Source: Rubrivirga marina (lineage in GTDB: Bacteria; Bacteroidota; Rhodothermia; Rhodothermales; Rubricoccaceae). From it: a DNA stretch of 64,000 nucleotides. This document shows positions 1 to 9,813 of this stretch, one piece after another (positions within the stretch are counted from its first letter, which is position 1; every line of letters starts with the position of its first letter). The notes beneath the pieces are model-generated. The model did no database searches and was not told where the DNA came from. It was given only the letters and a program-made list of their open reading frames with translations. The translations under genes were made by a program, and so were the position numbers. The DNA is taken from NCBI RefSeq assembly GCF_002283365.1, contig NZ_MQWD01000001.1, positions 191,948-255,947 on the forward strand. The letters are read 5' to 3'.

Positions 1-37
1 TGGGGACGGTGCGGTGCGAGGGGGCGCGGTGCTAGGC

Positions 38-188
38 GGCCTCCCGCTCACCTCGGCCGACGGCGTACGGAAAGACGCGGGGTCGGGAGGGGACCGGACA
101 CTGTTTCTGAATGGGTTTCCGTACGGAATCGGCCCCACCAGGGCCATTGTGGGAGGACTGCCTCAGCGCCGGCGAAAGGGGCCGTTGT
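38..188. repeat. Dispersed imperfect repeat, left-flank copy
   Basis: About 150 bp resembling 39686-39825 inside the island. Shared blocks in the same order include ggcggcctcccg, gacggcgtacgg, ctgttt, cggcccga/cggcccca, ggaggac and ggcgaaaggggccgtt. No coding sequence or transposase is attached to either copy, so its nature is unknown; a MITE-like or decayed insertion-sequence end is possible. I see no gene in the first 422 bases of the window. Confidence 0.5.
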
Positions 189-422
189 GAGACGGGAGGC
201 GTGACTGTCGCACCGGCAACGAACCCGCTACAGCGAGGCTCTGCACCGACCACCCCGCTGCCATCGTGCCTCCGCGAGGACGGACCGGTTGTGGGACCCC
301 TCTGCAAATTGGGCCCGCTCGACGGTTGCCGCGTCAGTTGGGCTCTCCCACAGCACGCCCTACGATCGTCCCCCGAGCTCTGCGCTGGCCGAGCTCTCCG
401 GAAGCTCGGACCGCTCAGGCCA

Positions 423-1181
423 TCACGGGTTGAGCTGCGCGAGCCCGATGATCTCTTGGGGGGAGAGCTCCGAGAGCTCCAACACGGTCTTCCCCGAGTT
501 CGCCATCGCCCGGTGCACGAGGTACCGGCCCGTCCGGTAGCCGATCGCTTCCCGTCCGTCCGGGTGCGCGAACATCCACTCGACGTAGTCCGCGTCGTTC
601 GGGAGCGCCAGGATCTCGCGGGCCCACTCGTCCACGTCGTCGGGGTACTCGTTGGCCGCGAGCACCCGCCCGGTCTGCTCCTCGGCGAACACCTCGGCCA
701 GCCCCTCATTGACCGCCGCGACGGCGATCCCCGGCCCGAAGCGGTTCTCGCGGATGGTCCAGCCCCGCGCCTGATGATGGAGCTCGTGGAAAAGCGCGTT
801 CCGGAGCCCGGCCGCCGCGGCAGGCCCCCCCTCGAGCCGGCGGGAGATCTCGATGAGCACTTCGCCTGGCGCGTCCGCGCGCCCCGACACTCCGCCGACG
901 CCCGAGAGGTCGCGGTCCACGCGCGCGACCACGACGCGAATCCGTCGGGGGAGGTCCGCCAGGAGCGCGCGGGACCTCGCCTCGACGTCGACGACGACCT
1001 CCGCGATCCGCGCCTTCTCGTCCACCGTGAACGGGGTGGCCGCCAGGTCCGGCGGGGCACTCCCGGCGAAGTCGAACGTGGGGCTCTCGGCGAACTCGAC
1101 CTCCAGGCCGGGCTCCGCCGAGGGCGCCCGCGACGCGACGAGCGACGCGAAGAGGAGGAGCGCGACGCGGTGACAAACCAT
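423..1181 (-). CDS. Secreted DUF2268-type putative zinc metalloprotease
   Basis: A 252-residue protein. A hydrophobic start (VALLLFASLVAS) looks like a signal peptide, so it is probably exported. The central HELHHQARG matches an HExxH zinc site, and the downstream NEGLAEVFAEE supplies the third ligand and general layout of DUF2268-like putative Zn-dependent proteases. The substrate is unknown. It stands alone on the minus strand, 234 bp from the end of the neighbouring LysR gene, which reads the same way. The start at 1181 was chosen because the signal peptide begins there. The family call rests on motifs read by eye. Confidence 0.8.
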   Translation of the reverse strand: MVCHRVALLLFASLVASRAPSAEPGLEVEFAESPTFDFAGSAPPDLAATPFTVDEKARIAEVVVDVEARSRALLADLPRRIRVVVARVDRDLSGVGGVSGRADAPGEVLIEISRRLEGGPAAAAGLRNALFHELHHQARGWTIRENRFGPGIAVAAVNEGLAEVFAEEQTGRVLAANEYPDDVDEWAREILALPNDADYVEWMFAHPDGREAIGYRTGRYLVHRAMANSGKTVLELSELSPQEIIGLAQLNP

Positions 1182-1415
1182 GAGACGCGAGGAGGGCGAG
1201 ACAGGGTGGGGCGGTAAGCCGTGACGATCAAACTGCTTAGCCGGACGTCGGCCACCCCGCGAAGGTTACAGGGGCGCGGAGAAGCTCGGCGAGGGGATGA
1301 GCATTGCGATGGTGGTCGTGGCCACCTCGTCGAGGTGGTCGCCGGTCGTGAGGAGGACTTCGCTGGGCTCCCTTCCCGCGCGAAGATCTGTGATCTGGCC
1401 CTCAGGCCCGGTTGC

Positions 1416-2399
1416 CTAGGCACGACCACGCCGGCAAGAACTTGTGGGCGCCTCAGGTAGCGCTGGGCGCGCAGAGGGCTCCTTGCTGTTCCCAACGCCC
1501 TCTGAACCTCGCCATGGCGCAGGATCGAGCGCGTCGAGCAGGAGGTCGAGGAACGCCTGCGTCCGCGCCGAGCGGCCGCGTCGGGACCCGAGGAGGGCCG
1601 TGACGTCGGCGGGGGGGAGGGTGTACTCGGGGAGGACGCGGACGAGGCGGCCGGCTCGGACATCGTCGGCCACGTGCCACTCGGATCGAACCATCATACC
1701 GAGGCCGTCGAGGGCCCAGGTCCGCAGCACCTCGCCGTCGTTCGACGCGAGGGCGGGCGTGACGCGCACGGCGTCCTCCCGGCCGTCGCGCGTGAACCGC
1801 CAGAGCGACGTGTCCTCCTCGTTCTCGCGGAGCACGAGGGGGGCATGGTCTACGAGGTCGACCGGGGCGGCAGGCGTGCCGGCGTCTGCGAGGTAGGCCG
1901 GCGCGGCGACGAGCCACCGGTCGTTCGGGGCCAGGCGGCGGCCGACGAGCGAGGTCTCGCGGAGCTCGCCGATGTGGACCCAGAGGTCGTACGCCGCCGC
2001 CGGTACCCGGGCAGCGGTGAGCGTGAGGTCGAGCGTGACGGCGGGGTAGTGCTCGCGGAACCGGGCGGCGAGAGGAGCCACGTGGCGCCGCCCGAAGCCG
2101 AGGGAGGCCACGACGTGGAGGTGACCGCCGACCTCCTCGCGACGGGCGGCGAGCGCGTCGGAGAGGTCGTCGATCTCGGTCACGAGAGGCGCGGCGCGGT
2201 CGGCGAGGAGGCGGCCCTCGTCGGTCAGGCGGAGCCCCCGCCGGTCGCGGTCGGCGAGGCGGACCCCAACGCGCTGCTCCAGCGCTGCCAGCCGCTGGCC
2301 GGCCGCCGAGGGCGTCACGCCGAGCCGGCGGGCGGCGGCGGCGACCGAGCCGGATCGCGCGATGACAGAGAAGAAGCGGAGGTCCTCCGACGTGATCAC
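1416..2399 (-). CDS. LysR-family transcriptional regulator
   Basis: A 327-residue protein. The N-terminal winged helix-turn-helix is typical: MITSEDLRFFSVIARSGS followed by AARRLGVTPSAAGQRLAALE. A substrate-binding domain follows, with GLGMMVRSEWHVADDVRAG near its end. The last 35 or so residues, after LLLDAL, are rich in Pro/Ser/Arg and look like a read-through tail beyond the usual 300-residue LysR length. It is divergent from the ABC ATPase gene, with 88 bp between the two starts, so it may act on that promoter or on its own. The effector is unknown. Confidence 0.9.
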   Translation of the reverse strand: MITSEDLRFFSVIARSGSVAAAARRLGVTPSAAGQRLAALEQRVGVRLADRDRRGLRLTDEGRLLADRAAPLVTEIDDLSDALAARREEVGGHLHVVASLGFGRRHVAPLAARFREHYPAVTLDLTLTAARVPAAAYDLWVHIGELRETSLVGRRLAPNDRWLVAAPAYLADAGTPAAPVDLVDHAPLVLRENEEDTSLWRFTRDGREDAVRVTPALASNDGEVLRTWALDGLGMMVRSEWHVADDVRAGRLVRVLPEYTLPPADVTALLGSRRGRSARTQAFLDLLLDALDPAPWRGSEGVGNSKEPSARPALPEAPTSSCRRGRA

Positions 2400-2487
2400 A
2401 GGCTCAGCCTTCGGATTGCATCAAGTCCAAGCTACGCAACCGCCTCCGGAGGGCGCCTCGTAGGGCCGTCACCTTGTCCTCGGTCCA

Positions 2488-3351
2488 GTGCTGACGATCT
2501 CCCATCTCTCCAAGACGTACCCCGGCGGTGTGCGGGCGCTCCACGACGTGTCGCTCACGATCGAGCCCGGCCTCTTCGGCCTGCTCGGCCCCAACGGCGC
2601 TGGCAAGAGCACGCTCATGCGGACGCTCGCGACGCTCCAGGCGCCCGACACCGGCACGATCACCTTCGACGGCGCCGACGTGCTCGCCGACCCCGTGGGC
2701 CACCGGCGGCGCCTCGGGTACCTGCCCCAGGACTTCGGCGTCTACCCCGGCGTCTCGGCGCTCGTGCTCCTCGACCACCTCGCCCAACTCAAGGGGCTGG
2801 CGGACCGGGCCGCGCGTCGCGAACAGGTCGAGGCGCTCCTCGCCCAGACCAACCTGTGGGCCCACCGGCACCAGGCCGTCTCGGGCTTCTCGGGCGGGAT
2901 GCGCCAGCGGTTCGGCGTCGCGCAGGCCCTCCTCGGGAGCCCGCGGCTCCTCATCGTCGACGAGCCGACGGCTGGGCTCGACCCCGAGGAGCGGAACCGG
3001 TTCTACACCCTCCTCGCCAGCGTCGGCGACGACGTGGTGGTGCTCCTCTCGACGCACATCGTCGAGGACGTCCGTCAGCTGTGCCCACGCGTGGCCGTGC
3101 TGGCCGGCGGCGAGGTCCGCGCCGAGGGCCGCCCGGCCGACCTCGTCGCCGCGCTCGACGGGCGCGTGTGGCGTGCGACGGTCGACCGCGCCGAGGCCGA
3201 CGCGATCCGCGCCGAGGTCCCGGTCCTCTCGTCGCAGCTGGCGGCGGGGCGGACGCGGCTCCACGTCCTCGCCGACGCCTCGCCCGGGCCGGCCTTCGCG
3301 CCCGTGGCCCCCGACCTCGAAGACGTCTACTTCGCCACCCTCGCGGCCTGA
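2488..3351 (+). CDS. ABC transporter ATP-binding protein
   Basis: A 287-residue ATPase. Walker A is GPNGAGKST, the signature is SGFSGGMRQR, Walker B is LLIVDEPTAGLD and the H-loop is LLSTHIVED. Its length and order fit a single nucleotide-binding domain of an ABC-2 type exporter. The start is GTG. Its stop overlaps the ATG of the next gene (TGATG), so the two are translationally coupled and very probably form one transporter. The transported substrate cannot be read from the sequence. Confidence 0.93.
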   Translation: MLTISHLSKTYPGGVRALHDVSLTIEPGLFGLLGPNGAGKSTLMRTLATLQAPDTGTITFDGADVLADPVGHRRRLGYLPQDFGVYPGVSALVLLDHLAQLKGLADRAARREQVEALLAQTNLWAHRHQAVSGFSGGMRQRFGVAQALLGSPRLLIVDEPTAGLDPEERNRFYTLLASVGDDVVVLLSTHIVEDVRQLCPRVAVLAGGEVRAEGRPADLVAALDGRVWRATVDRAEADAIRAEVPVLSSQLAAGRTRLHVLADASPGPAFAPVAPDLEDVYFATLAA

Positions 3352-6300
3352 TGCGTGCCCTCGCCCTCTTCGAATGGCGCCTCCAGACGCGCCGGCTCCT
3401 CTTCGCCCTGGCCGCGCTCGGCTTCGCCGGGATGTGCGCGCTCCTCGCCGCGACGGGCCACGGGCCAGACGGGGTCCTCCGCAACGGGCCGTGGAACGTG
3501 GCGGGCATGGCCGGGCTGCTCTCGCTGCCGGCGATCCTCGTCGCAACGGTCGTCGTGGCGAGCGCGGCGCTCCGCGACGCCGAGACCGGCATGGCCCCGC
3601 TCGTACACGCGGCCCCGCTGACGCGGACGGACCTCCTGCTCGGCCGGTTCGCTGGGGCGATGGCCGTCGCGGCGGTCGTCCTCGCGCTCGGGTTCCTCGT
3701 CCTCGCCGTGCTCCCGTTCGCCGTCGGGGCCGAGGAGGTCGGGCCGTTTCGGCCGGGCGCCTATCTCTGGGCCTTCGGCGTGCTGGCCCTGCCCAACCTG
3801 CTCGTCTCGGGTGCGGCGCTCTACGGAGTGGCCGCCCTCACGCGGTCGTCGCTGGCGACCTACGTGACGGCCATCGGGCTGTACCTCGGCTACTTCGGCG
3901 CGTCGTTCCTCATGGGCTCGCCGATGATGGCCGGTTCAGAGCCGGCGACGGGGGCGCTCCTCGCCCGCGCGGCGGTCCTCGACCCGTTCGGCGTGATGGC
4001 CGTCTACGCGCAGACGCGGGCGTGGACCCCCGACATGAAGAGCGTCGAGGCCGTGGTCCTGACGGGCCCGCTCCTGGTGAACCGGCTGCTGTGGCTGGCG
4101 GTCGTCGCGGCCGGGCTCGGGGTCGTCCACGCCCGCTGGCGGCCCGAGGCGATCACGCGCCAGCCCCGCCGACGCGCGCAGGCCGACGTCCCGGCGCCGA
4201 CGGCGGCCTACGCGCCCGTCCTGCCGACGGGGGGCGCCTGGACTGCGTTCGTCGCCTCGCTGCGGCAGGGCCTCCGCTTCCTCGTCACGAGCCGCCCGCT
4301 GTGGGTGCTCGCCGTCGTCTGGGCCTACGTCGCCTGGGAGGTCCTCGGCGTCACCGACGGGGCCGAGTACGGGACCCGCCAGTGGCCGACGACGGGGCTT
4401 CTGCTGGGCCAACTCTGGGGTGTGCTCCTCGACGTCGGCGCGGTGGCCGTCGTCAACGTCGGCGCCGAGCTGGCGTGGCGCGACCGGTCGACCGGGATGG
4501 ACGCCCTGCTCGACGCGACGGCCGCGCCAGATGGCGCCCGGTTCGCGGCTCATGTGGCGACGCTCGTCGCGGGCGTCGCGTGGCTCGTCGGGATTGCGAT
4601 GATCGCGGCTGTGGGCGTCCAGCGCGTCGAGGGCGGCGCGGCCCTGGAGCCGCTCCGACACCTCGCCTTCGCCGCGACGACCCTGGGACCCCTCGCGCTC
4701 CTGGCCGTCGCCGTCCTCGCCCTCCAGTCGCTCGTGCCAAACCGGTACGTCGGCCTCCTCGCGGGCGCCGCGCTCGCCGTCTCGATGCGGCGGGGCGGGG
4801 CGGTCGGTCTGGAGCACCCGATGCTCCGGTTCGCCGACGGGCCGGTCCTGCCCGCCTCGGCGTTCGGGCCGAGCGCCCACGCCGTCACGTCCTTCGTGGG
4901 GCTGATGGCGTTCTGGGCCGTCGTCGCGGTCGCCCTGGCCCTTGTCGCGCCGGCGCTTGCGCCGCGCGGACCCCTCGAGCCTCTGCGCCAGCGGCTCGCA
5001 GCATTGCCCGCCCGTCTCGGCGTACGCGGCCGTCGCCGCGCACTGGCGGCGGGCGTGGCCGTCGCCGTCGTCGGAGGGTGGACCGCCTACCAGACGACGG
5101 TCGCGGCCGGGTTCGAGACCTCCCGCGCGCAGCTCGTGTGGCGCGCGGACTACGAGCGGGCCTACGCCCGGATCGACGCCCTCCCCGAGCCCCGGCCCGT
5201 CGCTCTGCGTGCCGCCATCGACCTCCGCCCCAAGGCGCAGGCGGCCGACGTGGCCGGCACGCTCCGCGTCGTCAACCGCGAGGCGATTCCGATCGACACG
5301 GTCTGGGTCACGGTCCGTCGCGACCTCGACCTGGCCGCGCTCACGCTGGACGGCGCGGCGCCCGCGGTCTCGGACGAGCGGTTCGGGATGCACGCGTTCG
5401 CCGGCCCGCTCGCGCCCGGCGACACGGCCGCGCTCGCCTTTCGCGTCCGCCTCCGCCCGCGCGGCCTCTCAGCCGATGGCGGCGACCGCTCGGTTGTGGC
5501 CGACGGCACGTATCTCACCTCCATGCGGCTCATCCCGGAGGTCGGCTACCTGTCGAGCTTCGAGGTCGAGGACGCCCGCGACCGTCGCCGCCTCGGCCTT
5601 CCTCCGAAGGACACCGAGACGACGCCTACCGCCCCCGAGGCGGGGCCCGACCCGATCGGGATGACGCTCGACCTCACCGTCTCGACCGCGCCCGGCCAGA
5701 CGGCCGTGGCCCCGGGCGACCTCCGCCGGACGTGGTCCGAGGACGGCCGCCCGCACGCCCGCTTCGTGACGGCCACGCCCGTGACGCCCGTCTTCGGCGT
5801 CGCCTCGGCGCGCTACGAGCGGCACGTGGCGGAGCACGACGGGGTGACGGTCGAGGTGTACGCCCACCCCGCCCACGGCGCCAACGTGCCCCGGATGCTC
5901 CGCGCGGCGACGGCGTCGCTCGACGTGCTCGGCGCGGCGTGGGGGCGGTACCCCCACCGGACGCTCCGGATCGCCGAGGTCCCGGCGGGCTGGCCGTTCG
6001 CGGGCTTCGCCTTCCCCGGCCTCATCGCGTTCACCGAGGACCGCGGCTTCCTCACGGACCCGCGCGACGCCGACCGCCTCGACCTCGTCTCCCGTCGGGT
6101 CGCGCACGAGGTGGCGCACCAGTGGTGGGGCCACACGGCCCGGCCGACCGGTGGCCCCGGCGACGTGTTCCTCGTCGAGTCGATGGCGAAGTACGGCGAG
6201 CAGAAGGTGATCCGCGCGCTCTACGGCGACGGCCAGGTGGCCCGCCTCGTGGGCTACGACCGGGACCGCTACGCCTGGGGCCGCACCGAGGCGGCCGGCC

Positions 6301-6872
6301 CCGAGCCCCCGCTGGCGGACGTGACCGACCAGCCGCACCTCTACTACGGGAAGGGGGCCGTCGTCATGAACGGGCTGTACGGGCTCCTCGGCGAGGACGC
6401 GCTCGACGCGGCGCTGGCGACGCTGATGCGCCCAGAGCGCCGCGTGTCGCCCGCCGACTGGCGCGCCGCCGTCCGCGCGGTGGCCTCGCCCGAGGCGCGG
6501 CCGCTCGTGGACGACTGGGCGCGCCGCGTCGTCCTCTACGACCTCGGCGTCGAGCGCGCCACGGCCACGCCTCGCGCCGACGGGCGGTTCGACGTGACGG
6601 TCCGTCTCCGGATCGCGCGCACCGATGGCGACCGCCAGCTCCCGGTCGATGAGCCCCTCGACCTCGGCGTCTACGCCGAAGACCCCGCTGAGGGGGCGGA
6701 GCCGACCTCCGTCCGCACCGTCCGCGTTCAGGGGGAGCGCCCCGTCGTCCGGCTCGTCACGGACCACCGGCCGGCGTTCGTCGCCGTCGATCCCCTCGTG
6801 CGCCGCGTAGACGTGGACCCTGAGGGGCACGTCGTTGCCGTGGGAGCGGGTAGGTCGGGAGCCACCCCTTAG
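3351..6872 (+). CDS. ABC-2 permease fused to M1-family aminopeptidase
   Basis: A 1173-residue fusion. The N-terminal half has two sets of hydrophobic segments (e.g. LLFALAALGFAGM, ILVATVVVASAAL, then a second set after about residue 300) of ABC-2 permease type. A further membrane segment (LAAGVAVAVVGGW) precedes an extracytoplasmic M1 metallopeptidase domain with HEVAHQWWGH at about residue 919 and the third zinc ligand in FLVESMAKYGE. Such fusions are known in Bacteroidota and relatives. The coupled ATPase upstream should drive it. The true start is the ATG overlapping the upstream stop; the reading frame stays open far upstream, but that part is a shadow of other genes. Confidence 0.9.
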   Translation: MRALALFEWRLQTRRLLFALAALGFAGMCALLAATGHGPDGVLRNGPWNVAGMAGLLSLPAILVATVVVASAALRDAETGMAPLVHAAPLTRTDLLLGRFAGAMAVAAVVLALGFLVLAVLPFAVGAEEVGPFRPGAYLWAFGVLALPNLLVSGAALYGVAALTRSSLATYVTAIGLYLGYFGASFLMGSPMMAGSEPATGALLARAAVLDPFGVMAVYAQTRAWTPDMKSVEAVVLTGPLLVNRLLWLAVVAAGLGVVHARWRPEAITRQPRRRAQADVPAPTAAYAPVLPTGGAWTAFVASLRQGLRFLVTSRPLWVLAVVWAYVAWEVLGVTDGAEYGTRQWPTTGLLLGQLWGVLLDVGAVAVVNVGAELAWRDRSTGMDALLDATAAPDGARFAAHVATLVAGVAWLVGIAMIAAVGVQRVEGGAALEPLRHLAFAATTLGPLALLAVAVLALQSLVPNRYVGLLAGAALAVSMRRGGAVGLEHPMLRFADGPVLPASAFGPSAHAVTSFVGLMAFWAVVAVALALVAPALAPRGPLEPLRQRLAALPARLGVRGRRRALAAGVAVAVVGGWTAYQTTVAAGFETSRAQLVWRADYERAYARIDALPEPRPVALRAAIDLRPKAQAADVAGTLRVVNREAIPIDTVWVTVRRDLDLAALTLDGAAPAVSDERFGMHAFAGPLAPGDTAALAFRVRLRPRGLSADGGDRSVVADGTYLTSMRLIPEVGYLSSFEVEDARDRRRLGLPPKDTETTPTAPEAGPDPIGMTLDLTVSTAPGQTAVAPGDLRRTWSEDGRPHARFVTATPVTPVFGVASARYERHVAEHDGVTVEVYAHPAHGANVPRMLRAATASLDVLGAAWGRYPHRTLRIAEVPAGWPFAGFAFPGLIAFTEDRGFLTDPRDADRLDLVSRRVAHEVAHQWWGHTARPTGGPGDVFLVESMAKYGEQKVIRALYGDGQVARLVGYDRDRYAWGRTEAAGPEPPLADVTDQPHLYYGKGAVVMNGLYGLLGEDALDAALATLMRPERRVSPADWRAAVRAVASPEARPLVDDWARRVVLYDLGVERATATPRADGRFDVTVRLRIARTDGDRQLPVDEPLDLGVYAEDPAEGAEPTSVRTVRVQGERPVVRLVTDHRPAFVAVDPLVRRVDVDPEGHVVAVGAGRSGATP

Positions 6873-6997
6873 AGGTCGTACTGCTCGCGTGTCGGGAGTA
6901 CGCCCTCGGGCTCCCGTGAAGGAGCAGTCCTACGAGCGGGACCGACCTCCGTCGAACAACCACGGTCTGCCTCCATGGGCAGTGGCGGTCGGAGACC

Positions 6998-7696
6998 TCA
7001 CACGGCGGCAGCCTGGGCGGCGTGTGCGAGCGCCGACGGCGTCCGGCACCCGACGATGGCCGGGGCCTCGTGGACGAGGTCCTCGTTCTCGAGCGCCTCC
7101 ACCATGAACAGGGCGAAGTCCACCCGCCGCGTGCGGTTGCTCGTGAGGATGGGGTCGCCGACGTGCCGGCTCCACACCGGGAGCCCCTCGCTCTCGCCCT
7201 CCTCGAGGTCGCTCCCCCGCACGACCGTCCAGCGCGTGTCGCTCTCGAAGATCCGCCGGCACGCCTCCACCTGGTCGTCGAGGTCGGCGAAGCGGGTGAG
7301 CCGCGCGAGCGCCCCGAAGACGGCGACGAACGCCCTGAGCTTACAGGGGTAGACGTCGCGGCCGTCCTTCGTGATGTGCCAGCCGCAGGAGAAGACGAGG
7401 CGGGCGCCGGGCTCGGCGAGGTCGAGCACGGCCTGGGCCGTCCCCGTCGAGTACTGCTCCACGCCCCAGGGCGCGAGCACCGTGAGGACCCCGTCGCACC
7501 CGGCGACGGCCCGCTCGATCACTGCTTGGTCGTCGGTGGGGCCGGGGACGACGGTGATGCGGTCGGCGAACGCGTCGAGCTTCCCCACGCTCTGCTCCCG
7601 GCAGACGCCGACGACCTCGTAGCCGCGGTCGAGCGCGTGCTGGACCATGTACCGCCCGAGTTTCCCGGAGGCCCCGACGATGCAGACCTTCCTCAT
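6998..7696 (-). CDS. NAD(P)-binding (NmrA/SDR-like) oxidoreductase
   Basis: A 232-residue protein with a Rossmann nucleotide-binding start, CIVGASGKLGRYMVQHALDRG, in which GASGKLG is the dinucleotide motif of atypical short-chain dehydrogenases. YDLxxxK-type catalytic residues are not obvious, so an NmrA-like sensor or epimerase-like role is as likely as a reductase. It stands alone between the ABC operon and an insertion-sequence remnant. The substrate is unknown. Confidence 0.8.
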   Translation of the reverse strand: MRKVCIVGASGKLGRYMVQHALDRGYEVVGVCREQSVGKLDAFADRITVVPGPTDDQAVIERAVAGCDGVLTVLAPWGVEQYSTGTAQAVLDLAEPGARLVFSCGWHITKDGRDVYPCKLRAFVAVFGALARLTRFADLDDQVEACRRIFESDTRWTVVRGSDLEEGESEGLPVWSRHVGDPILTSNRTRRVDFALFMVEALENEDLVHEAPAIVGCRTPSALAHAAQAAAV

Positions 7697-7796
7697 GCCC
7701 TCGCTACGTGAGGTCGGTGGGTCGCCGTGCTCATGGGGAGCCTGCTACGTGGGAGGCGGTCATGGGAGGGCAAGCTACAAGGCCCTACGCGGTGCG

Positions 7797-8276
7797 GGCC
7801 TGTCGTCCACGCCGACACGACGGCCGGCGCCGTCCACGAGGCCACCCGAACCGACGCTATCCTCGGCACCCTCGACCAGCACGGGCTCTCGGCCGCCGAG
7901 CACTTGGCCGACGCGGACTACGTCAGCGCCGACCTCCTGGTGAGCGGCGTAGACCGCTACGGGGTCGGGCTCGTCGGGCCGCCGAGGGGGACGTGAACTG
8001 GCAGGCACGGACCGACGGCGGGTACACGACCGACCGCTTTCGCCTAGACTGGGGCCACGAGGTCGCGACGTGCCCCGGGGGCGAAGAGAGAGGGGCGTGG
8101 CGGACCTACACCGACCGAGGCCGGGGCGAGTATGGCGTCGTCGAGTTCGATCCCGCGGCCTGTCGGCCCCGTTCGGTTCGGGACCTCTGTGTCCAGTCGA
8201 AGCGGGGCGGCCGGACGCTTCGGCTCCACCCGGAGCGGGAGCAGGGCGCGCTGGAGAGGTCGCCGCCCCGACAGAT
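7797..8276 (+). pseudogene. IS1182-family transposase remnant, frameshifted
   Basis: Two consecutive frames carry the C-terminal half of an IS1182-type transposase. The first has DAILGTLDQHGLSAAEHLAD and ADYVSADLLV, ending near 7996. The second continues with NWQARTDGGYTTDRFRLDW, EVATCPGG, VEFDPAACRPRSVRDLC and TLRLHPEREQGALE. A frameshift near 7990 joins them. The N-terminal catalytic part and both inverted repeats are missing, so this is a dead fragment. Confidence 0.75.
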
Positions 8277-8316
8277 CTCGCTACTGCGGGATTTTACACG
8301 ATCCGGCTCACTACCC

Positions 8317-9465
8317 TTACACAGGCTCTGCAGTCTGGTGTACGGCGGCGCCAGCACCTTTCGTCTCCGACACGTCCACCGCGAACAGCGCCACCGGCCG
8401 CTCCTTCCCCCGGAGCACTTGGTCGCCGACCGGCCGGAGAGTCCACCCGTCCGTCTCCTCGAGCCGCGCCGCTAGCGCGTCGCCCACGAGGACGTCCTCG
8501 CCGAGCGGTTTGCAGAGGGCCTGGATACGGGCCGTCTGGTTGAGCACGTCGCCGGTGAACACGATCTCCTTCTTCAGGGCACCGATCTCGCCCGTCGTCA
8601 CGTCCCCTGTCTGGACCCCCGCCCGGAGGTCCGGCGCGACGCCGAACTCTCTCTCGAACCAGCCCGCCCGCGCCCGGAGCGCCGCCCGCATCGCGAGCGC
8701 GCACCGGACGCCGTTGGCGTCGCGGAGCCCGGCCTCCTCCGGCCACGACACGACGATCTCGTCGCCGATGTACTGGTACACCTCGCCCTCGTGCCGGACG
8801 ACCGCGTCGGCGAGGGCGTCGTAGTACGCCCGGAGGAACTCGAAGTACCGGGCGTGGCCCAGCCGCTCCGTGATGGCCGTCGAGGACTTCATGTCGGAGA
8901 AGAGGAACACGCGCCGCTCCCGCTTCGGCGTGTGGTACCGCCCCGTGAGGAAGTTGGTGAGGACGCGGGCGCCCAGGTGCTCGCTGATCTCGGCGTAGAA
9001 CAGCGAGACGACGAGGGACGCCGTGATCTGGACGCCCGTGCTCAGGCTCTCCATGCTGACCGCGAACGCCCCGAGGCGGTCCCAGACGCGGGCGTCGGCC
9101 AGCCCGGTCCCCATCTCCATCGCCGCTGCGATGGGGTAAAGGACGACCACGACGACGGTCAGGAACGCGACGTAGAACAGGGTCTTGCCGACCAGCTTGG
9201 CCCCGAGGCTCCTCGCGGCGAAGGCCCGGTTCAGGAACAGCAGTTCGACGACCCCGACGAGGCACCCGACAGCGAACGACGCCAGGCTGGCGAAGACGTA
9301 GATCCCGGCGTCGAGTTGGATGCCCTCGTGGGAGTCGGCCGAGAGGCTCCCGACCGCCGCGTAGTTCGAGACCGAGAACACGTGGTCCACCAGGAGCCAG
9401 ATCACCCCGAAGGGGGCGACGCGGCGGACCGTGCGCCGGGCGTTGGGGGAGAGTCGGGTGCTCAT
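8317..9465 (-). CDS. Membrane-anchored adenylate/guanylate cyclase
   Basis: A 382-residue protein with four predicted membrane segments in the first half (e.g. IYVFASLASFAVGCLVGV, LFYVAFLTVVVVVLY) and a class III nucleotide cyclase domain in the second. FLFSDMKSSTAITERLG carries the first metal-binding Asp, YQYIGDEIVVSW the second, and DVLNQTARIQ the Asn/Arg pair that stabilises the transition state. It should make cAMP or cGMP. It is the last gene of a minus-strand operon; its ATG overlaps the upstream stop (9462-9465). In-frame sequence upstream was excluded because it lies inside the previous gene and is Arg-rich. Confidence 0.88.
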   Translation of the reverse strand: MSTRLSPNARRTVRRVAPFGVIWLLVDHVFSVSNYAAVGSLSADSHEGIQLDAGIYVFASLASFAVGCLVGVVELLFLNRAFAARSLGAKLVGKTLFYVAFLTVVVVVLYPIAAAMEMGTGLADARVWDRLGAFAVSMESLSTGVQITASLVVSLFYAEISEHLGARVLTNFLTGRYHTPKRERRVFLFSDMKSSTAITERLGHARYFEFLRAYYDALADAVVRHEGEVYQYIGDEIVVSWPEEAGLRDANGVRCALAMRAALRARAGWFEREFGVAPDLRAGVQTGDVTTGEIGALKKEIVFTGDVLNQTARIQALCKPLGEDVLVGDALAARLEETDGWTLRPVGDQVLRGKERPVALFAVDVSETKGAGAAVHQTAEPV

Positions 9466-9791
9466 GTCACGTCGCCCGCCGAGGGCTGGCGTAGACGTCG
9501 GGGGCATCGCGCGGCGACGGCCAGCTCGAACACGCCCGCCCCCCAGGCCGCCCCCGCTGAGAAGCCGGTCAGCGCTTGCGCCAGAAGAAGGGCGGCGACG
9601 CCGACACTCCCGTGTGCGACCATCTCCCTCGCAGCGTCCTGGCAGCCCTGCCACCACGCCCCGACGGCGAGAGCGACGAGCACGCCGGTCACGACGACCA
9701 AGAACTCGGCCCCGAACCATCGCGCCCCGCGCCGCCAGCCCCCCCGCGAGCGGGGGGTGTCCAGGACGGGGGCGGCCGGGGTGTCGGACAC
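9462..9791 (-). CDS. Small membrane protein (DUF6090-like N-terminus)
   Basis: About 109 residues from the GTG at 9791. The frame is open back to 9914, so the start is uncertain. It has two hydrophobic segments. The first (FLVVVTGVLVALAVGAWWQ) is preceded by Arg-rich sequence and resembles the single-helix start of DUF6090-type proteins; the second is VGVAALLLAQALTGF. It lies between the histidine kinase and the cyclase and overlaps the cyclase start by four bases, so it is cotranscribed and may be an accessory of that signalling unit. The function is unknown. Confidence 0.6.
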   Translation of the reverse strand: MSDTPAAPVLDTPRSRGGWRRGARWFGAEFLVVVTGVLVALAVGAWWQGCQDAAREMVAHGSVGVAALLLAQALTGFSAGAAWGAGVFELAVAARCPRRLRQPSAGDVT

Positions 9792-9813
9792 GTCGGGGGC
9801 TAGGCGGTGGCGC

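Noticed and set aside
32-1663. 543-residue open frame opposite and across the protease and LysR genes
   Set aside because: Arg/Ser/Pro-rich composition typical of GC-rich shadows; it overlaps two genes with clear domains.
1674-3350. Long in-frame extension upstream of the permease-peptidase fusion
   Set aside because: It runs antisense to the LysR gene and across the ABC ATPase gene; the ATG at 3351 overlaps the ATPase stop and begins a typical permease.
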